Source: RZYX01 sp036654375
GTDB lineage: Bacteria > Bacillota > Clostridia > Oscillospirales > Acutalibacteraceae
Direction of reading: 5' to 3'
Length of the DNA stretch: 64,000 nucleotides
Assembly: GCA_036654375.1 (NCBI GenBank)
Contig: JAVVSD010000006.1
Location: 33,386-97,385 of the forward strand
Position 1 is the stretch's first letter; each line of letters begins with the position of its first letter. This document shows, piece by piece, positions 9,200 to 18,253 of this stretch. The notes below the pieces were generated by a model that was not told the origin of the DNA, made no database searches, and was given only the letters and a program-made list of their open reading frames with translations. A program made the position numbers and the translations under genes.

Positions 9200-10891
9200 T
9201 CATCTGTAGTAGTCAATTGTTTTTACAATTCCGCCAACTGAATCTAAAAGGTTGAGCTGGTCAAGCAGTGCTTGTTTCTTTTCCTTGCCCGCGAGCGTTG
9301 GAAGAGGCCAAGGAATGTAATCCTTTTGCATATCTTCGTCCGAAAGAGGAGGAATACCATAAATTTTATCCTCATGAGCTCTTGGACAGTCAACATAGCG
9401 TCCTTTGAGAATCCATGCTGCCTTGTGCCTTACAGTTCCGAGCATCTCAGGAACAGCGATAGAAACAAGAGATGTGTTGCGAAATGGATTGAGCTGAGGA
9501 GTAACTATGCCGCAGGCGTTTGATGTTGCAGAAAGACACTCAGCAGGGTCACAGCAGCCTTTGATTTTATATGTTGCGATGTCAATCATATCTTGACCTG
9601 TGCATTTGCCCATTGCCATCTTTTTCTGTGGAAGATTGATGATATCTTGCTTTGTGTATGGCTTTCCGTTGCGGTCAAACCAATATTTTTCACCGTCAAT
9701 CACAACACCGCTACCAATGATAATTGCAACAGCCATATCATATTTTGGGCTTGGAGCGTAGTTGTTACAGTCAAACCCCATACATATTGATGAAAGGCAA
9801 CCACCTGTGCAAGCCTGCTCAAGCTTAAGTGCAATTTCAGGAGTTACAGAGTCTTTATCCGTAATTTTTGGAGCATCGTTTAGCGTATGCCCTGCAAGAG
9901 CCAAAACATTTGGGAACTTATTGTGAAACTCGTCGACCATCACTGATGCAATAGCTGGTCTGAAAGGGGTTACTCTTGGAGTTCCAACAATTTCAACATC
10001 AGGGTCGTTAAATCCCCTGGCATCAGCCTCGCAGATAAGCTTGTTCTTTGCGGGGTCAAAGCCCATCATATAAGTGGTAAGACGGTCTGCTTCAACGCTC
10101 TGGTTGGAAGCAACAATCATGCCAACTTCAACAGGGTCAACAGGAGCGGGTGTATTACCTTCACCACCAATGATACCGTCAATAACGGTAAGGTTGGGCT
10201 TAAAAAGATAAAGAAGGTCTGTAAGCTTCTTGTTGATAAGGTATGTATGATTACGCTCACGCAAAAAGTATGGGATTGTACCCATCGCATTTTTAAATCC
10301 AAGGGTAACGCCTGTGTAGAGATTTGTTTTCATTTTTGGCACAGATATGTAGTAAGAATCGCCTCGGACAACTTCGTCAAGAATTTCAGGCAAAAAGACT
10401 TCCTTCATTACCTCTGCTTTTGGAAGCATATAACGAAGAACAGGTTGTCTTTCCAACGCTATAAGCTCGGTTTTATAGTACTTTGCAATTTTATCATATC
10501 CCGCAATTTTAAAGCTTGCGGCAGCAGGAAATGGCTTGCCTGAAGATTCAATAATTGCAATGTTATATGTATATTGCTTAATATAAGCGACAACGGCTTC
10601 AAAAACTCTTGGGTCAGTGGTTTCAGGATAATCCTTTTCCTTGTAACCAGCGTTGTGATAGACATAAACAAGATTGGGCTTAATTAAAACTCGCCTGTTA
10701 CCCTTAAGCTCATCTGTAAAATGAGTGCGTGAATTAAGCTCATCAAGTGCGGAAAAAACAGTTTCGCGAATTGCCTTAATGTCCGCTCTATTGAAATAAT
10801 CATTTGTACCATAATAGCTTGGAAGAGCAACAAAATCGTTCAGATAATTCATCTTTGGTGCATCTTTTAAAATGACAAAGCTCTTAGACAC
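9200..10891 (-). CDS. DUF362 family protein with cysteine-rich C-terminal half
   Basis: 563 residues from GTG 10891, which has GGAGGGA 6 bases upstream; the frame opens earlier at 11050 but the extra N-terminus is low-complexity and has no ribosome site. The DUF362 core is clear: RRVLIKPNLVYVY, PETTDPRVFEAVVAYIKQY, YYISVPKMKTNLYTGVTLGFKNAMGT, LTVIDGIIGGEGNTPAP and VASNQSVEADRLTTYMMG. The C-terminal part has many cysteines (ACTGGCLSSICMGFDC, CTGQDM, KGCCDPAEC, ACG) but not the spaced CxxCxxC of a ferredoxin. DUF362 proteins are often linked to iron-sulfur or redox functions, but no activity is assigned. It is monocistronic. Confidence 0.82.
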   Translation of the reverse strand: MSKSFVILKDAPKMNYLNDFVALPSYYGTNDYFNRADIKAIRETVFSALDELNSRTHFTDELKGNRRVLIKPNLVYVYHNAGYKEKDYPETTDPRVFEAVVAYIKQYTYNIAIIESSGKPFPAAASFKIAGYDKIAKYYKTELIALERQPVLRYMLPKAEVMKEVFLPEILDEVVRGDSYYISVPKMKTNLYTGVTLGFKNAMGTIPYFLRERNHTYLINKKLTDLLYLFKPNLTVIDGIIGGEGNTPAPVDPVEVGMIVASNQSVEADRLTTYMMGFDPAKNKLICEADARGFNDPDVEIVGTPRVTPFRPAIASVMVDEFHNKFPNVLALAGHTLNDAPKITDKDSVTPEIALKLEQACTGGCLSSICMGFDCNNYAPSPKYDMAVAIIIGSGVVIDGEKYWFDRNGKPYTKQDIINLPQKKMAMGKCTGQDMIDIATYKIKGCCDPAECLSATSNACGIVTPQLNPFRNTSLVSIAVPEMLGTVRHKAAWILKGRYVDCPRAHEDKIYGIPPLSDEDMQKDYIPWPLPTLAGKEKKQALLDQLNLLDSVGGIVKTIDYYR

Positions 10892-11112
10892 AAAAATCCC
10901 TCCATGTATAAAAATAATAAAAAAATATATAACTATCTGTAAAATTCTAACATACACAATAGTGCGAATGCAAGTGGATTGACAAGTGTAAACAAAAAAT
11001 TGTATGTATGAATTATAAAGATGTAAAAGTTTAGTGTGAATTAACAACAAAAGCTCATTAAAATTCCTTTTGTTAAGGGGATTAAAGGATTAACTGATTA
11101 TTAAAGTTTAAA

Positions 11113-11141
11113 TTGACATATGCAAATATTGTTGTTATAAT
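11113..11141 (+). promoter_or_regulatory. Consensus sigma-A promoter of an orphan transcript
   Basis: TTGACA at 11113-11118 and TATAAT at 11136-11141 are separated by exactly 17 bases. No open reading frame follows before the terminator at 11223-11256. Confidence 0.82.
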
Positions 11142-11147
11142 ACAAAT

Positions 11148-11256
11148 GTGCCAAGATGTTGTTATGTCTTGTCACACTTAAAATTGATATCTTCTTTGCC
11201 CCTTCGTTTTATAAGGGAGAGCCCTCGAACATATTGTTCGGGGTTTTTCCTTTTTT
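11148..11256 (+). ncRNA. Candidate small non-coding RNA, about 105 nt, three hairpins
   Basis: A perfect promoter is followed by three possible hairpins and then by nothing coding. Hairpin 1 (11148-11175) pairs GTG-c-CAAGA with TCTTG-t-CAC. Hairpin 2 pairs CCCTT (11200-11204) with AAGGG (11213-11217). Hairpin 3 (11223-11243) pairs CCTCGAACA with TGTTCGGGG and is followed by TTTTTCCTTTTTTT, a strong terminator. AAGGG of hairpin 2 can alternatively pair with CCCT just before the terminator, an attenuator-like choice. It does not match the SRP RNA core or 6S RNA as I know them and is too short for tmRNA or RNase P RNA. Existence as a transcript is inferred; function unknown. Confidence 0.55.
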
Positions 11257-11391
11257 TAAATAAAAATATGCTGTTTGTACAAACAATCCATTCCTCAAAT
11301 ATACTTGCTGTTTACTGACTTATAAAGTGTGTTGCTTTAAAGAAAGCAAACGAGAAAAGCTTCAAAGAATTAGAGAGAACAAAAATAAAAA

Positions 11392-11425
11392 GCCATCAAA
11401 CCTTTAATTTTAAAAGTTTGATGGC
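11392..11425 (-). terminator. Terminator of the ddl-DUF1934-argS operon
   Basis: Minus strand: GCCATCAAAC, a 14-base AT loop and GTTTGATGGC, then TTTTTATTTTTG. Confidence 0.85.
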
Positions 11426-11442
11426 AGAGTTTTAATTAAATT

Positions 11443-13137
11443 TTACATACTTTCAGGAGCAGTTATCTTGAGCATACTGAGAACATTTTTGATTGTGTCG
11501 CGAACACAGATGCAAAGATAAAGCCTTGCCTGCATAAGAGGCTCATCCTCAACGCTAACACGACAAGCGTTATAAAACTTGTGAAAAAGCGTTGCCAGCT
11601 CAATAACATAGCGGGTGATTTTTGCAGGATCATAGTTTTTGGCTGCCGAAATAATCTCGTCGGTGAGTGAAGAGAGGTGGAGTATAAGCTCCCTTTCTTC
11701 TGGAGTGTTAAGTAATTTAAGTTCCTCAATTGAGCATTCTCTTGGCTCAATTCCACCTGCCTTAAGCTTTTTGACAATGCTACAAATACGAGCGTGTGCA
11801 TACTGACAATAATAAACAGGATTCTGTGAACTTTGTTCAACTGCAAGGTCAAGGTCAAACTCCATCTGAGAGCCAGCTTCACGCATATTAAAGATAAATC
11901 TTGCTGCATCAATCGGAATTTCCTCAAGCAAGTCTACAAGGGTAATGGCCTTGCCAGTCCGCTTTGACATTCGTACAACCTCGCCGCCACGAGTAAGACG
12001 AACAAGTTGCATAAGAACAACATCAAGCCGACTTCCGTCAATACCTATAGCGTCAAGAACGCCCTTCATTCGAGAAACATGGCCATGATGGTCAGCCCCC
12101 CAAATGTCGATAGATTTGTCAAATCCACGCACTGAGAGCTTGTTCCTGTGGTATGCAATATCAGCCGCAAAATAGGTTGGGTTGCCATTTGCACGAACAA
12201 GGACCTCGTCCTTTTCGCCACCATGCTCTGTTGACTTATACCATAAGGCACCGTCACTTTCATAAGTTAGCCCACGCTCTTTCATGAGTTCAAGAGTTTC
12301 TGCAAGCTCACCATTGTTGTGCAGAAGGCTTTCGTTAAACCATTTGTCATATTCAATTCGATATTTAAGCATTGTGGACTGCATATTTTCAATATTTTTT
12401 GGCAGGGCAAAGTCAACAAGTGCCTTTCGCCTTTCGCTCTCATCTGCGTTAACAAACTTATCACCATAAATTTCTGCAAATTCATTGGCACGCGTGGTTA
12501 TATCTTCACCATGATAGCTGTCCTCTGGAAGTTCCACAGCGTCTTCTCCAAGGAAATGCTGGAGATAGCGAACATCAAGAGAAAGAGCAAATTTGTCAAT
12601 CTGGTTTCCAGCATCGTTAATATAAAACTCCCTTGAAACATCAAAGCCCGCATAGTCCATAACTGATGCAAGACAGTCGCCAAGCGCTCCACCTCGAGCG
12701 TTACCCATATGCATTGGACCTGTGGGATTTGCGGATACAAATTCAATCATCACACGCTTGCCTTTTCCAAAGTTGCTTTTGCCATAATCGTCGCCAAGAG
12801 AGCGGATATCCTTCAGTATGTTTGCGTAATATTCATCGCTTAAAAAGAAGTTTAAAAATCCAGGTCCTGCAACTTCACATCTTTCAAAATAGGTGTCGCC
12901 AAGAAAAATATTGTTGTAGATTGCCTCTGCAATTTTTCTTGGGGCAAGCTTAAAAGACCTTGCAGATGCCATTGCAGCATTGGCAGAAAAATCTCCGTTT
13001 GTCCTGTCTGCAGGCACTTCAATATTAAATTCGCACAAGGGCATAGCCGGCAAATCGCCTGCCGCGATAGCTTTTGAAACTGCGCTGATAACAGAGCTTC
13101 TAAGCTGTTGCTCTGCATCTTTAACTAATTTTGACAT
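11443..13137 (-). CDS. argS: Arginyl-tRNA synthetase
   Basis: 564 residues, normal length for class I ArgRS. It charges tRNA-Arg with arginine in the cytoplasm. Visible are the N-terminal additional domain, the HIGH-like motif in SANPTGPMHMGNARGG, the WGADHHGHVSRMKG segment, the KMSKS-like loop RMSKRTGK (Met390-Ser-Lys), and the all-alpha anticodon-binding domain ending ITAPESM, where ArgRS usually ends with a Met. It overlaps the DUF1934 gene by 13 bases and ends the ddl-DUF1934-argS operon. The DUF1934-argS pairing is also known in Bacillus (ywiB-argS). A tRNA-Arg(CCU) gene is elsewhere in this window. Confidence 0.97.
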   Translation of the reverse strand: MSKLVKDAEQQLRSSVISAVSKAIAAGDLPAMPLCEFNIEVPADRTNGDFSANAAMASARSFKLAPRKIAEAIYNNIFLGDTYFERCEVAGPGFLNFFLSDEYYANILKDIRSLGDDYGKSNFGKGKRVMIEFVSANPTGPMHMGNARGGALGDCLASVMDYAGFDVSREFYINDAGNQIDKFALSLDVRYLQHFLGEDAVELPEDSYHGEDITTRANEFAEIYGDKFVNADESERRKALVDFALPKNIENMQSTMLKYRIEYDKWFNESLLHNNGELAETLELMKERGLTYESDGALWYKSTEHGGEKDEVLVRANGNPTYFAADIAYHRNKLSVRGFDKSIDIWGADHHGHVSRMKGVLDAIGIDGSRLDVVLMQLVRLTRGGEVVRMSKRTGKAITLVDLLEEIPIDAARFIFNMREAGSQMEFDLDLAVEQSSQNPVYYCQYAHARICSIVKKLKAGGIEPRECSIEELKLLNTPEERELILHLSSLTDEIISAAKNYDPAKITRYVIELATLFHKFYNACRVSVEDEPLMQARLYLCICVRDTIKNVLSMLKITAPESM

Positions 13138-13556
13138 TGAGGTATCTCCTTGACATTTATTGTAAGCTGGTTTTTTGATGCGTAATCAGAATTGAAATCA
13201 ATAGTGTATTCAAATGAAAGAGTTCCACCGCTTGATTTCATATCGGAGTCAACTCTCTTTGCATAAATACCCATCATAAAGTCGCCATACGGTGTGGAGT
13301 AGTGGCAAGCGTGTCGCTTGTCCTGCTCAATGATAAGCTCCGAGGTGTATGAACCCGTACGAGTCATTGTAACACACTTTCCTGTAACCTTAAGGTTTGT
13401 AACACAGCCCTCAAGCTCGCTGCCATGCTCGACATAGGTTATCTGGTATTCATCGTCAGTACCCTCAAGAGTGCCAAGTGTAGACATCTCCATATCAAGC
13501 ACATCTCCGTCGTTATCGTGTGAGTCGATTATATCAATTTTTATATTTTTTTTCAA
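13125..13556 (-). CDS. DUF1934 (YwiB-like) beta-barrel protein
   Basis: 143 residues. The sequence matches the DUF1934/YwiB family in length and pattern: alternating beta strands, EYQITYVE, VTMTRTGSYTSELIIEQDKRH, YSTPYGDFMMGIYAKRV and a final strand GGTLSFEYTIDFN. The fold is a lipocalin-like barrel by family knowledge; no activity is established. It overlaps ddl upstream by 4 bases and argS downstream by 13 bases, so expression is translationally coupled. Conserved adjacency to argS in Firmicutes suggests a link with translation, but this is only contextual. Confidence 0.85.
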   Translation of the reverse strand: MKKNIKIDIIDSHDNDGDVLDMEMSTLGTLEGTDDEYQITYVEHGSELEGCVTNLKVTGKCVTMTRTGSYTSELIIEQDKRHACHYSTPYGDFMMGIYAKRVDSDMKSSGGTLSFEYTIDFNSDYASKNQLTINVKEIPQCQN

Positions 13557-14617
13557 TTATGCCCACTCCATTTTTCAATTGCAAGCGTCAAAATAGAATC
13601 AATAAGTTTTGCATATGAAACTCCGCTTGCTTCAAACATTTTTGGATACATACTGATAGATGTAAAGCCTGGAATAGTGTTGATTTCGTTGAAAAGTATT
13701 CTCTCTCCACCGTTACAAACAAAAAAATCAACTCTTGAAATTCCACTGCATCCAAGTGCTTTATATGTCTTCACAGCCTCTTTTTGAACAGCCTGCTGAA
13801 CGGACTCCTCGATTCTGGCAGGTATAAAAAGAGTGCTTGTGCCATTGATGTACTTTGCGTCAAAATCATAAAAGTCATTGCATGGAACGACCTCACCAAC
13901 AACAGCGGCAACAGGGTCGTCATTCCCAAGCACTGCACACTCAATTTCGCATCCTGTTATGGACTCTTCAAAAACAACCTTTTCGTCATGGACAAAAGCT
14001 TTTTGGACAGCGTCTTTAAGCGCTTCAAAATTGCTTACCTTACTTATTCCAACCGACGAACCGGCCTTTGCAGGCTTTACAAAAAGTGGATATCCAAGCT
14101 TTTCTGCGATATTTTGCAGGGCTTCGTCAGTGCAGCTGCACTTAAGAATACAGTCCCACTTTGCCTGCACAATACCACTTGCGTCAGCCATTGTGTTTGT
14201 CAGTGATTTGTCCATACAAATTGCAGACGATGCAGTGTCACACCCCACAAATGGAATTGAAGAAAGCTGCAAAAGTCCTTGTATTGTGCCATCTTCACCG
14301 TTTTTACCATGAAGAACAGGGAATACAACATCAATATATTCGGTGCGATATTTGCCGTCTTCAAGAATAACAATACCATGAATGGATGAATCAGGTGAAA
14401 TAAAAGCGGGAAGACATTTACCGTTTTTAAGCCAATTGCCTTCGGGCAAATTATCAGGGTTGCCATCAAAAAGCAGCCATTTGCCGTCCGTCGTAATACC
14501 CATCATGTATATTTCGTATTTGTCAGTAGGAATATTTTTAATAACTGAACTGGCGGAAACTTCAGATACAGAATGTTCGCTTGAAACACCGCCAAATACA
14601 ACTAAAACCTTTTTCAT
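13553..14617 (-). CDS. ddl: D-alanine--D-alanine ligase
   Basis: 354 residues. It makes D-Ala-D-Ala for peptidoglycan precursors using ATP. Seen: N-terminal VVFGGVSSEHSVSEVSA, GKNGEDGTIQGLLQ, the ATP-grasp segment YPLFVKPAKAGSSVGISKV, EESITGCEIECAVLG, and the metal-binding end LFNEINTIPGFTSISMYPKM. The GEDGTIQGLL and EINTIPG motifs are those of Ddl; nothing points to a VanC-type D-Ala-D-Ser ligase (no van neighbours), though substrate choice depends on a few residues I have not resolved. First gene of the ddl-DUF1934-argS operon; the upstream 14795 gene is divergent. Confidence 0.95.
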   Translation of the reverse strand: MKKVLVVFGGVSSEHSVSEVSASSVIKNIPTDKYEIYMMGITTDGKWLLFDGNPDNLPEGNWLKNGKCLPAFISPDSSIHGIVILEDGKYRTEYIDVVFPVLHGKNGEDGTIQGLLQLSSIPFVGCDTASSAICMDKSLTNTMADASGIVQAKWDCILKCSCTDEALQNIAEKLGYPLFVKPAKAGSSVGISKVSNFEALKDAVQKAFVHDEKVVFEESITGCEIECAVLGNDDPVAAVVGEVVPCNDFYDFDAKYINGTSTLFIPARIEESVQQAVQKEAVKTYKALGCSGISRVDFFVCNGGERILFNEINTIPGFTSISMYPKMFEASGVSYAKLIDSILTLAIEKWSGHN

Positions 14618-14723
14618 AAGACGATTTCACCTCTCGATTACATATAATAGCATAGTGATATATTATATGTAAATGATAAATTAAAATATTTTAATATAAT
14701 TAAAATATAATAAATATTTTTTA

Positions 14724-14752
14724 ATGACAAACACTGTAAGTTATGTTAAAAT
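14724..14752 (+). promoter_or_regulatory. Promoter of the 14795 gene
   Basis: ATGACA at 14724-14729 and TAAAAT at 14747-14752 with a 17-base spacer, 42 bases before the start codon, in an otherwise very AT-rich divergent intergenic region. Confidence 0.6.
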
Positions 14753-14794
14753 GTTAGTAGAATAAGGACAAGTGTAAATTTAAGGAGATTAAAT

Positions 14795-15658
14795 ATGGTA
14801 GAAATAAATAGCGCAGTACAGACTCTGATAAAAACAATGGAAGAAACCCTTAAGCGTTGCCAGATGTCTGTGGTTTATCCTAAAGGAATAAAAAAGGATG
14901 AAGTGCCTGTAAAAATAGAGGATGACAAAAGCGTTGTAACATTTTCTTCAGACAATGGTTCAATCAAAATTGAGCTTATTGACGGTAAGCTTATTTTATT
15001 TTGTTCAGGCGAGAAAGCAAGCAGTGCAAAGGACAGTGACTATCAGAAATTGTTTGAATCACTCCTTGAGCTTGAAGACACATCGTGCGATATAAGAGAT
15101 GTAAAATCAGCTGCAAATGAAGTTTGCGAATCAGTTTCAAACTATTTTGGACTTTCAAAAGGTGGAACTATTGCAAAGCAGTCAAAAGCTGCTAAAAAGA
15201 GCAACAAAAACAGCACAATTACTTATGAACCTGAAAATCTTGCCACAAGGATTTCAAATGTTTTTCCAGAGCTGAAAGAGGAACTGGAGGCAAATACCGA
15301 AAAATATGAAATGACGCTTGCGGAAGAGTTCTTTAATGAACACGCAAACAAGCTTATTCTCGACAGTATTAAAGATGGCAATGTAGCAAAAACAAAAAAA
15401 CTATTTAATATTTTTAATATGTTTTATGAGGAAGGCCCAAAAGATACACAGAGCCTTATTGCGGTTACAATTCTTGGAATCAACTTAAAAGATGACAAGC
15501 AACTTTTTGAAAAAATAGAAGGATATATGGACACCGACTTAAAGTCTGCTGTAACTTATGTTATAAAATATCTTTCAACACTTAAGGGCAAAGGTGAGAT
15601 GAAAACACTTAATAATCCAAAGCCTTATGTTTCAAAAAAGATGAAAAGAATAAAATAA
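14795..15658 (+). CDS. Unknown conserved-looking cytoplasmic protein
   Basis: 287 residues with AAGGAG 9 bases before the ATG; I do not recognise the family. The first ~120 residues are mixed alpha/beta and acidic (KTMEETLKRCQMS, IKIELIDGKLILFCSG). A Lys/Ser/Asn-rich linker near 125-140 (KQSKAAKKSNKNS) leads to an all-helical C-terminal half (about 145-270: VFPELKEELEANTEKYEMTLAEEFF, KKLFNIFNMFYEEGPKD) and a basic tail KKMKRIK. No signal peptide or membrane helix. It is followed after 38 bases by a diguanylate cyclase on the same strand and may be co-transcribed with it. Confidence 0.75.
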   Translation: MVEINSAVQTLIKTMEETLKRCQMSVVYPKGIKKDEVPVKIEDDKSVVTFSSDNGSIKIELIDGKLILFCSGEKASSAKDSDYQKLFESLLELEDTSCDIRDVKSAANEVCESVSNYFGLSKGGTIAKQSKAAKKSNKNSTITYEPENLATRISNVFPELKEELEANTEKYEMTLAEEFFNEHANKLILDSIKDGNVAKTKKLFNIFNMFYEEGPKDTQSLIAVTILGINLKDDKQLFEKIEGYMDTDLKSAVTYVIKYLSTLKGKGEMKTLNNPKPYVSKKMKRIK

Positions 15659-15696
15659 TGTAGCCGTTCCTACTAACTCATGAAGGAGTGAAAAGT

Positions 15697-16836
15697 ATGG
15701 AGCAACATATAATTAAAAATAAATTTTCAAAATATGTTGGCACCGACAAACCTGTTGAAATAAGGTTCTCAAATATGTTGTTTTTGGGTACCTGCACAAT
15801 AGGCTTGGCATATGCCATAATGGGTTTGATTTTTTTATTTCAGTGGCAAACAAGTTGTATTTGTTTGGTGATGTCTATTGGTGCAGGCTGGATGTATTAT
15901 CTTTCATTGAAAACAAAAAAAGAAATACAGATAGCAAGAATTTCTTTAATATTCATGAACTTCTTGTTTTTCCCAGCAATATATTTGACCTCTGGTGGAA
16001 TACACTGTGGGGCAATTTCGTTTTTTGTCCTTGGACTAATTTTCAGCTACCTTATGTTTACAGGCAAAATTTGCTGGGTTGTCACAACCTTAGAGGTTGT
16101 GTGTTACATATTTGTAATTTACGCATCTTACAAGTGGAAAATGCTGTTTGATTATGAAATTAGCAAACAACAGGCATACTGTATGACAGCAGTTAATGTT
16201 GTTGTTGTTGCACTTGCTATTGGTCTTCTTGTAAGGGTTCTGATTACTCAGTACAGGAAAGAAAAGAAAAATATTGAGAAAACAGTTTTGGAGCTTGAAA
16301 CACTTTCCACAAAGGACCCACTTACAGGTGTTTACAACAGGCGATATATGCTTAATTTTTTGGACCAAAACATAAAAAGAGCAAACGAATATGGCGCCAA
16401 GTTGAGTATAGTCATATTTGATATTGACTATTTTAAATCACTTAATGATGATTTTGGGCATCTTGTTGGAGATGAAATACTCGTAAATCTTAGTGAAATT
16501 TTTACAACACAGCTAAGGTCAAATGATATGATTAGCCGTTTTGGCGGCGAAGAGTTTGTGGCAGTGTTTCCAAACACCGCTTCGGATATAGCGTTTAATC
16601 GTGCAGAGGAAATTAGGCAAGCTGTTGCCAATGCAACACTCTCCAAAAGTGTTAACAGACCAATCACAATAAGTGGCGGAGTTGCAGCATATGGTAGAGG
16701 AATGACAATTGAAGAGCTTATTGATTTAGCCGACAAAAACCTCTATGTTGCAAAGGAGTCGGGAAGAAACGCGGTATGCGTTAACAGAGAGAACGAATGG
16801 GAAGAGGCAACGAGCGAGGGCAAAAGCAAGCGATAA
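15697..16836 (+). CDS. Membrane-bound diguanylate cyclase (GGDEF)
   Basis: 379 residues. AAGGAG lies 9 bases before ATG 15697; the upstream GTG 15688 is too close to it. Five or six membrane helices occupy residues about 25-190. A short coiled linker then leads to a GGDEF domain beginning LSTKDPLTGVYNRRY, with catalytic loop RFGGEEF and the late helix LIDLADKNLYVAKESGRNAV. An RxxD inhibitory site (RSND) sits five residues before GGEEF, so product inhibition by c-di-GMP is expected. No EAL or known sensor domain. It makes c-di-GMP in response to an unknown membrane cue. Confidence 0.93.
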   Translation: MEQHIIKNKFSKYVGTDKPVEIRFSNMLFLGTCTIGLAYAIMGLIFLFQWQTSCICLVMSIGAGWMYYLSLKTKKEIQIARISLIFMNFLFFPAIYLTSGGIHCGAISFFVLGLIFSYLMFTGKICWVVTTLEVVCYIFVIYASYKWKMLFDYEISKQQAYCMTAVNVVVVALAIGLLVRVLITQYRKEKKNIEKTVLELETLSTKDPLTGVYNRRYMLNFLDQNIKRANEYGAKLSIVIFDIDYFKSLNDDFGHLVGDEILVNLSEIFTTQLRSNDMISRFGGEEFVAVFPNTASDIAFNRAEEIRQAVANATLSKSVNRPITISGGVAAYGRGMTIEELIDLADKNLYVAKESGRNAVCVNRENEWEEATSEGKSKR

Positions 16837-16888
16837 GAGCTATCTAATTTTATACTATTTTAACTTTAACACTAACATAAACAACATA

Positions 16889-16924
16889 AAACGCCTTGCA
16901 CAGTCAGTGCAAGGCGTTTTTTTG
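16889..16924 (+). terminator. Terminator of the diguanylate cyclase gene
   Basis: ACGCCTTGCA, a short loop and TGCAAGGCGT are followed by TTTTTTT. Confidence 0.9.
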
Positions 16925-16995
16925 CCATAAAATCGATAGACATGAAAAAGCTATTGCTTTTTGCTTTGTAGAGGCAGAGCCTAAAAGCGTTTCAA

Positions 16996-18210
16996 TTACT
17001 TTTCCTGCGGTATAAAAGCAGCGTGAACAGCGGAAACTGCCTTGTCTGCGTCCTGTGCATCAATAAGAACAGAAATTTTAATCTCGCTTGTTGCAATCAT
17101 CTGAATGTTTACATTGACCTCATAAAGAGCTTCAAACATCTTTGCAGCGGTGCCTGGATGTGTTTCCATTCCCGCACCAACAATTGAAATTTTAGCAACA
17201 CTTGTATCAATTTTTATTTTATCTTCAGTTATGTCTGCAAAAGTGTTAATAATTAGCTCCTTTGCAAGCTCGCCGTGTGACTTTTGAACAGTAAAGGTGA
17301 TATCCTTTGTGCCATCACGACCGACAGACTGAAGTATTATGTCAACATTTATGTCCTTTGCAGCAAGTTTGCTGAACATTTTGAAAGCGATACCAGGGAT
17401 ATCAGGTAAAGCGATAACAGAAACTCTGGCAACATCGCTATCTTTTGTTACACCTCTTACAAGCATTTTTTCCACATTAGCAACCTCCTTGACGATTGTT
17501 CCGGGAACTCTCTTAAGACTTGAGAGAACCTCCAACTCAACATTATACTTTTTTGCCATTTCAACAGAACGATTGTTAAGAACTTGAGCGCCAAGTGTTG
17601 CAAGCTCAAGCATCTCATCATAAGTGATTTCATTAAGCTTCTTTGCATTTTGAATTTTTCTTGGGTCAGCAGTATAAACGCCTTCTACATCGGTAAAAAT
17701 TTGGCAGCGTTCAGCGTGGAGAGCGGCGGCAAGAGCAACAGCACTGGTGTCTGAGCCACCTCTTCCAAGCGTGGTTATGTCGTCATATTTGTTCACACCC
17801 TGAAATCCTGCAACAATTATTATATTTCGTTTACCGATTTCGGTGTTAAGTCTTTCGGTGTTAATTGTTTTGATTCTTGCGGTGGTGTGTGCAGAGCCGG
17901 TTAAAAATCCCGCCTGCCATCCAAGCAAGGAAACAACAGGGAACCCAAGCTTCTCTATCGCCATTGCAAGCAAGGAAATTGAGATTTGTTCGCCTGCACT
18001 AAGCAACATATCCATCTCCCTGCGAGAGTGCTTCGGGTTAATTTCAGTTGCTTTTTCGATAAGCTCGTCGGTTGTATCCCCCTGCGCGGAAACAACGACA
18101 ACAACATCGTTCCCCTGTGCATAAGTATCTGTGACAATTGATGCAACATTCATTACGCGTTCGGCATTTGCAACAGAGCTGCCACCAAACTTTTGTACTA
18201 TCAGTGCCAT
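16996..18210 (-). CDS. lysC: Aspartate kinase
   Basis: 404 residues; AGGAGGA lies before the ATG. It phosphorylates L-aspartate, the first step toward lysine, threonine, methionine and diaminopimelate. Seen: N-terminal IVQKFGGSSVAN, the GGSDTSAVALAAAL nucleotide/substrate segment, FTDVEGVYTADPR, and two C-terminal ACT domains (VSVIALPDIPGIAFKMFSKLA and ISIVGAGMETHPGTAAKMFEAL) that imply feedback control by an end-product amino acid. It follows homoserine dehydrogenase by 43 bases on the same strand, so the two form a hom-lysC operon. Only a weak hairpin (16943-16961) is seen downstream. Confidence 0.95.
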   Translation of the reverse strand: MALIVQKFGGSSVANAERVMNVASIVTDTYAQGNDVVVVVSAQGDTTDELIEKATEINPKHSRREMDMLLSAGEQISISLLAMAIEKLGFPVVSLLGWQAGFLTGSAHTTARIKTINTERLNTEIGKRNIIIVAGFQGVNKYDDITTLGRGGSDTSAVALAAALHAERCQIFTDVEGVYTADPRKIQNAKKLNEITYDEMLELATLGAQVLNNRSVEMAKKYNVELEVLSSLKRVPGTIVKEVANVEKMLVRGVTKDSDVARVSVIALPDIPGIAFKMFSKLAAKDINVDIILQSVGRDGTKDITFTVQKSHGELAKELIINTFADITEDKIKIDTSVAKISIVGAGMETHPGTAAKMFEALYEVNVNIQMIATSEIKISVLIDAQDADKAVSAVHAAFIPQEK

Positions 18211-18253
18211 AAAATCCTCCTGTATAAGAAATTGCCATATATATGGCTAATTA

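Noticed and set aside
10892..11050. N-terminal extension of the DUF362 protein
   Set aside because: The upstream frame is AT-rich and lacks a ribosome site, while GTG 10891 has an excellent one.
11148..11256. 6S RNA, SRP RNA or tmRNA
   Set aside because: Too short and lacks the known core sequences; kept as an unassigned candidate RNA.
13553..14617. VanC-like D-Ala-D-Ser ligase
   Set aside because: No van gene neighbours and the operon with argS is housekeeping.
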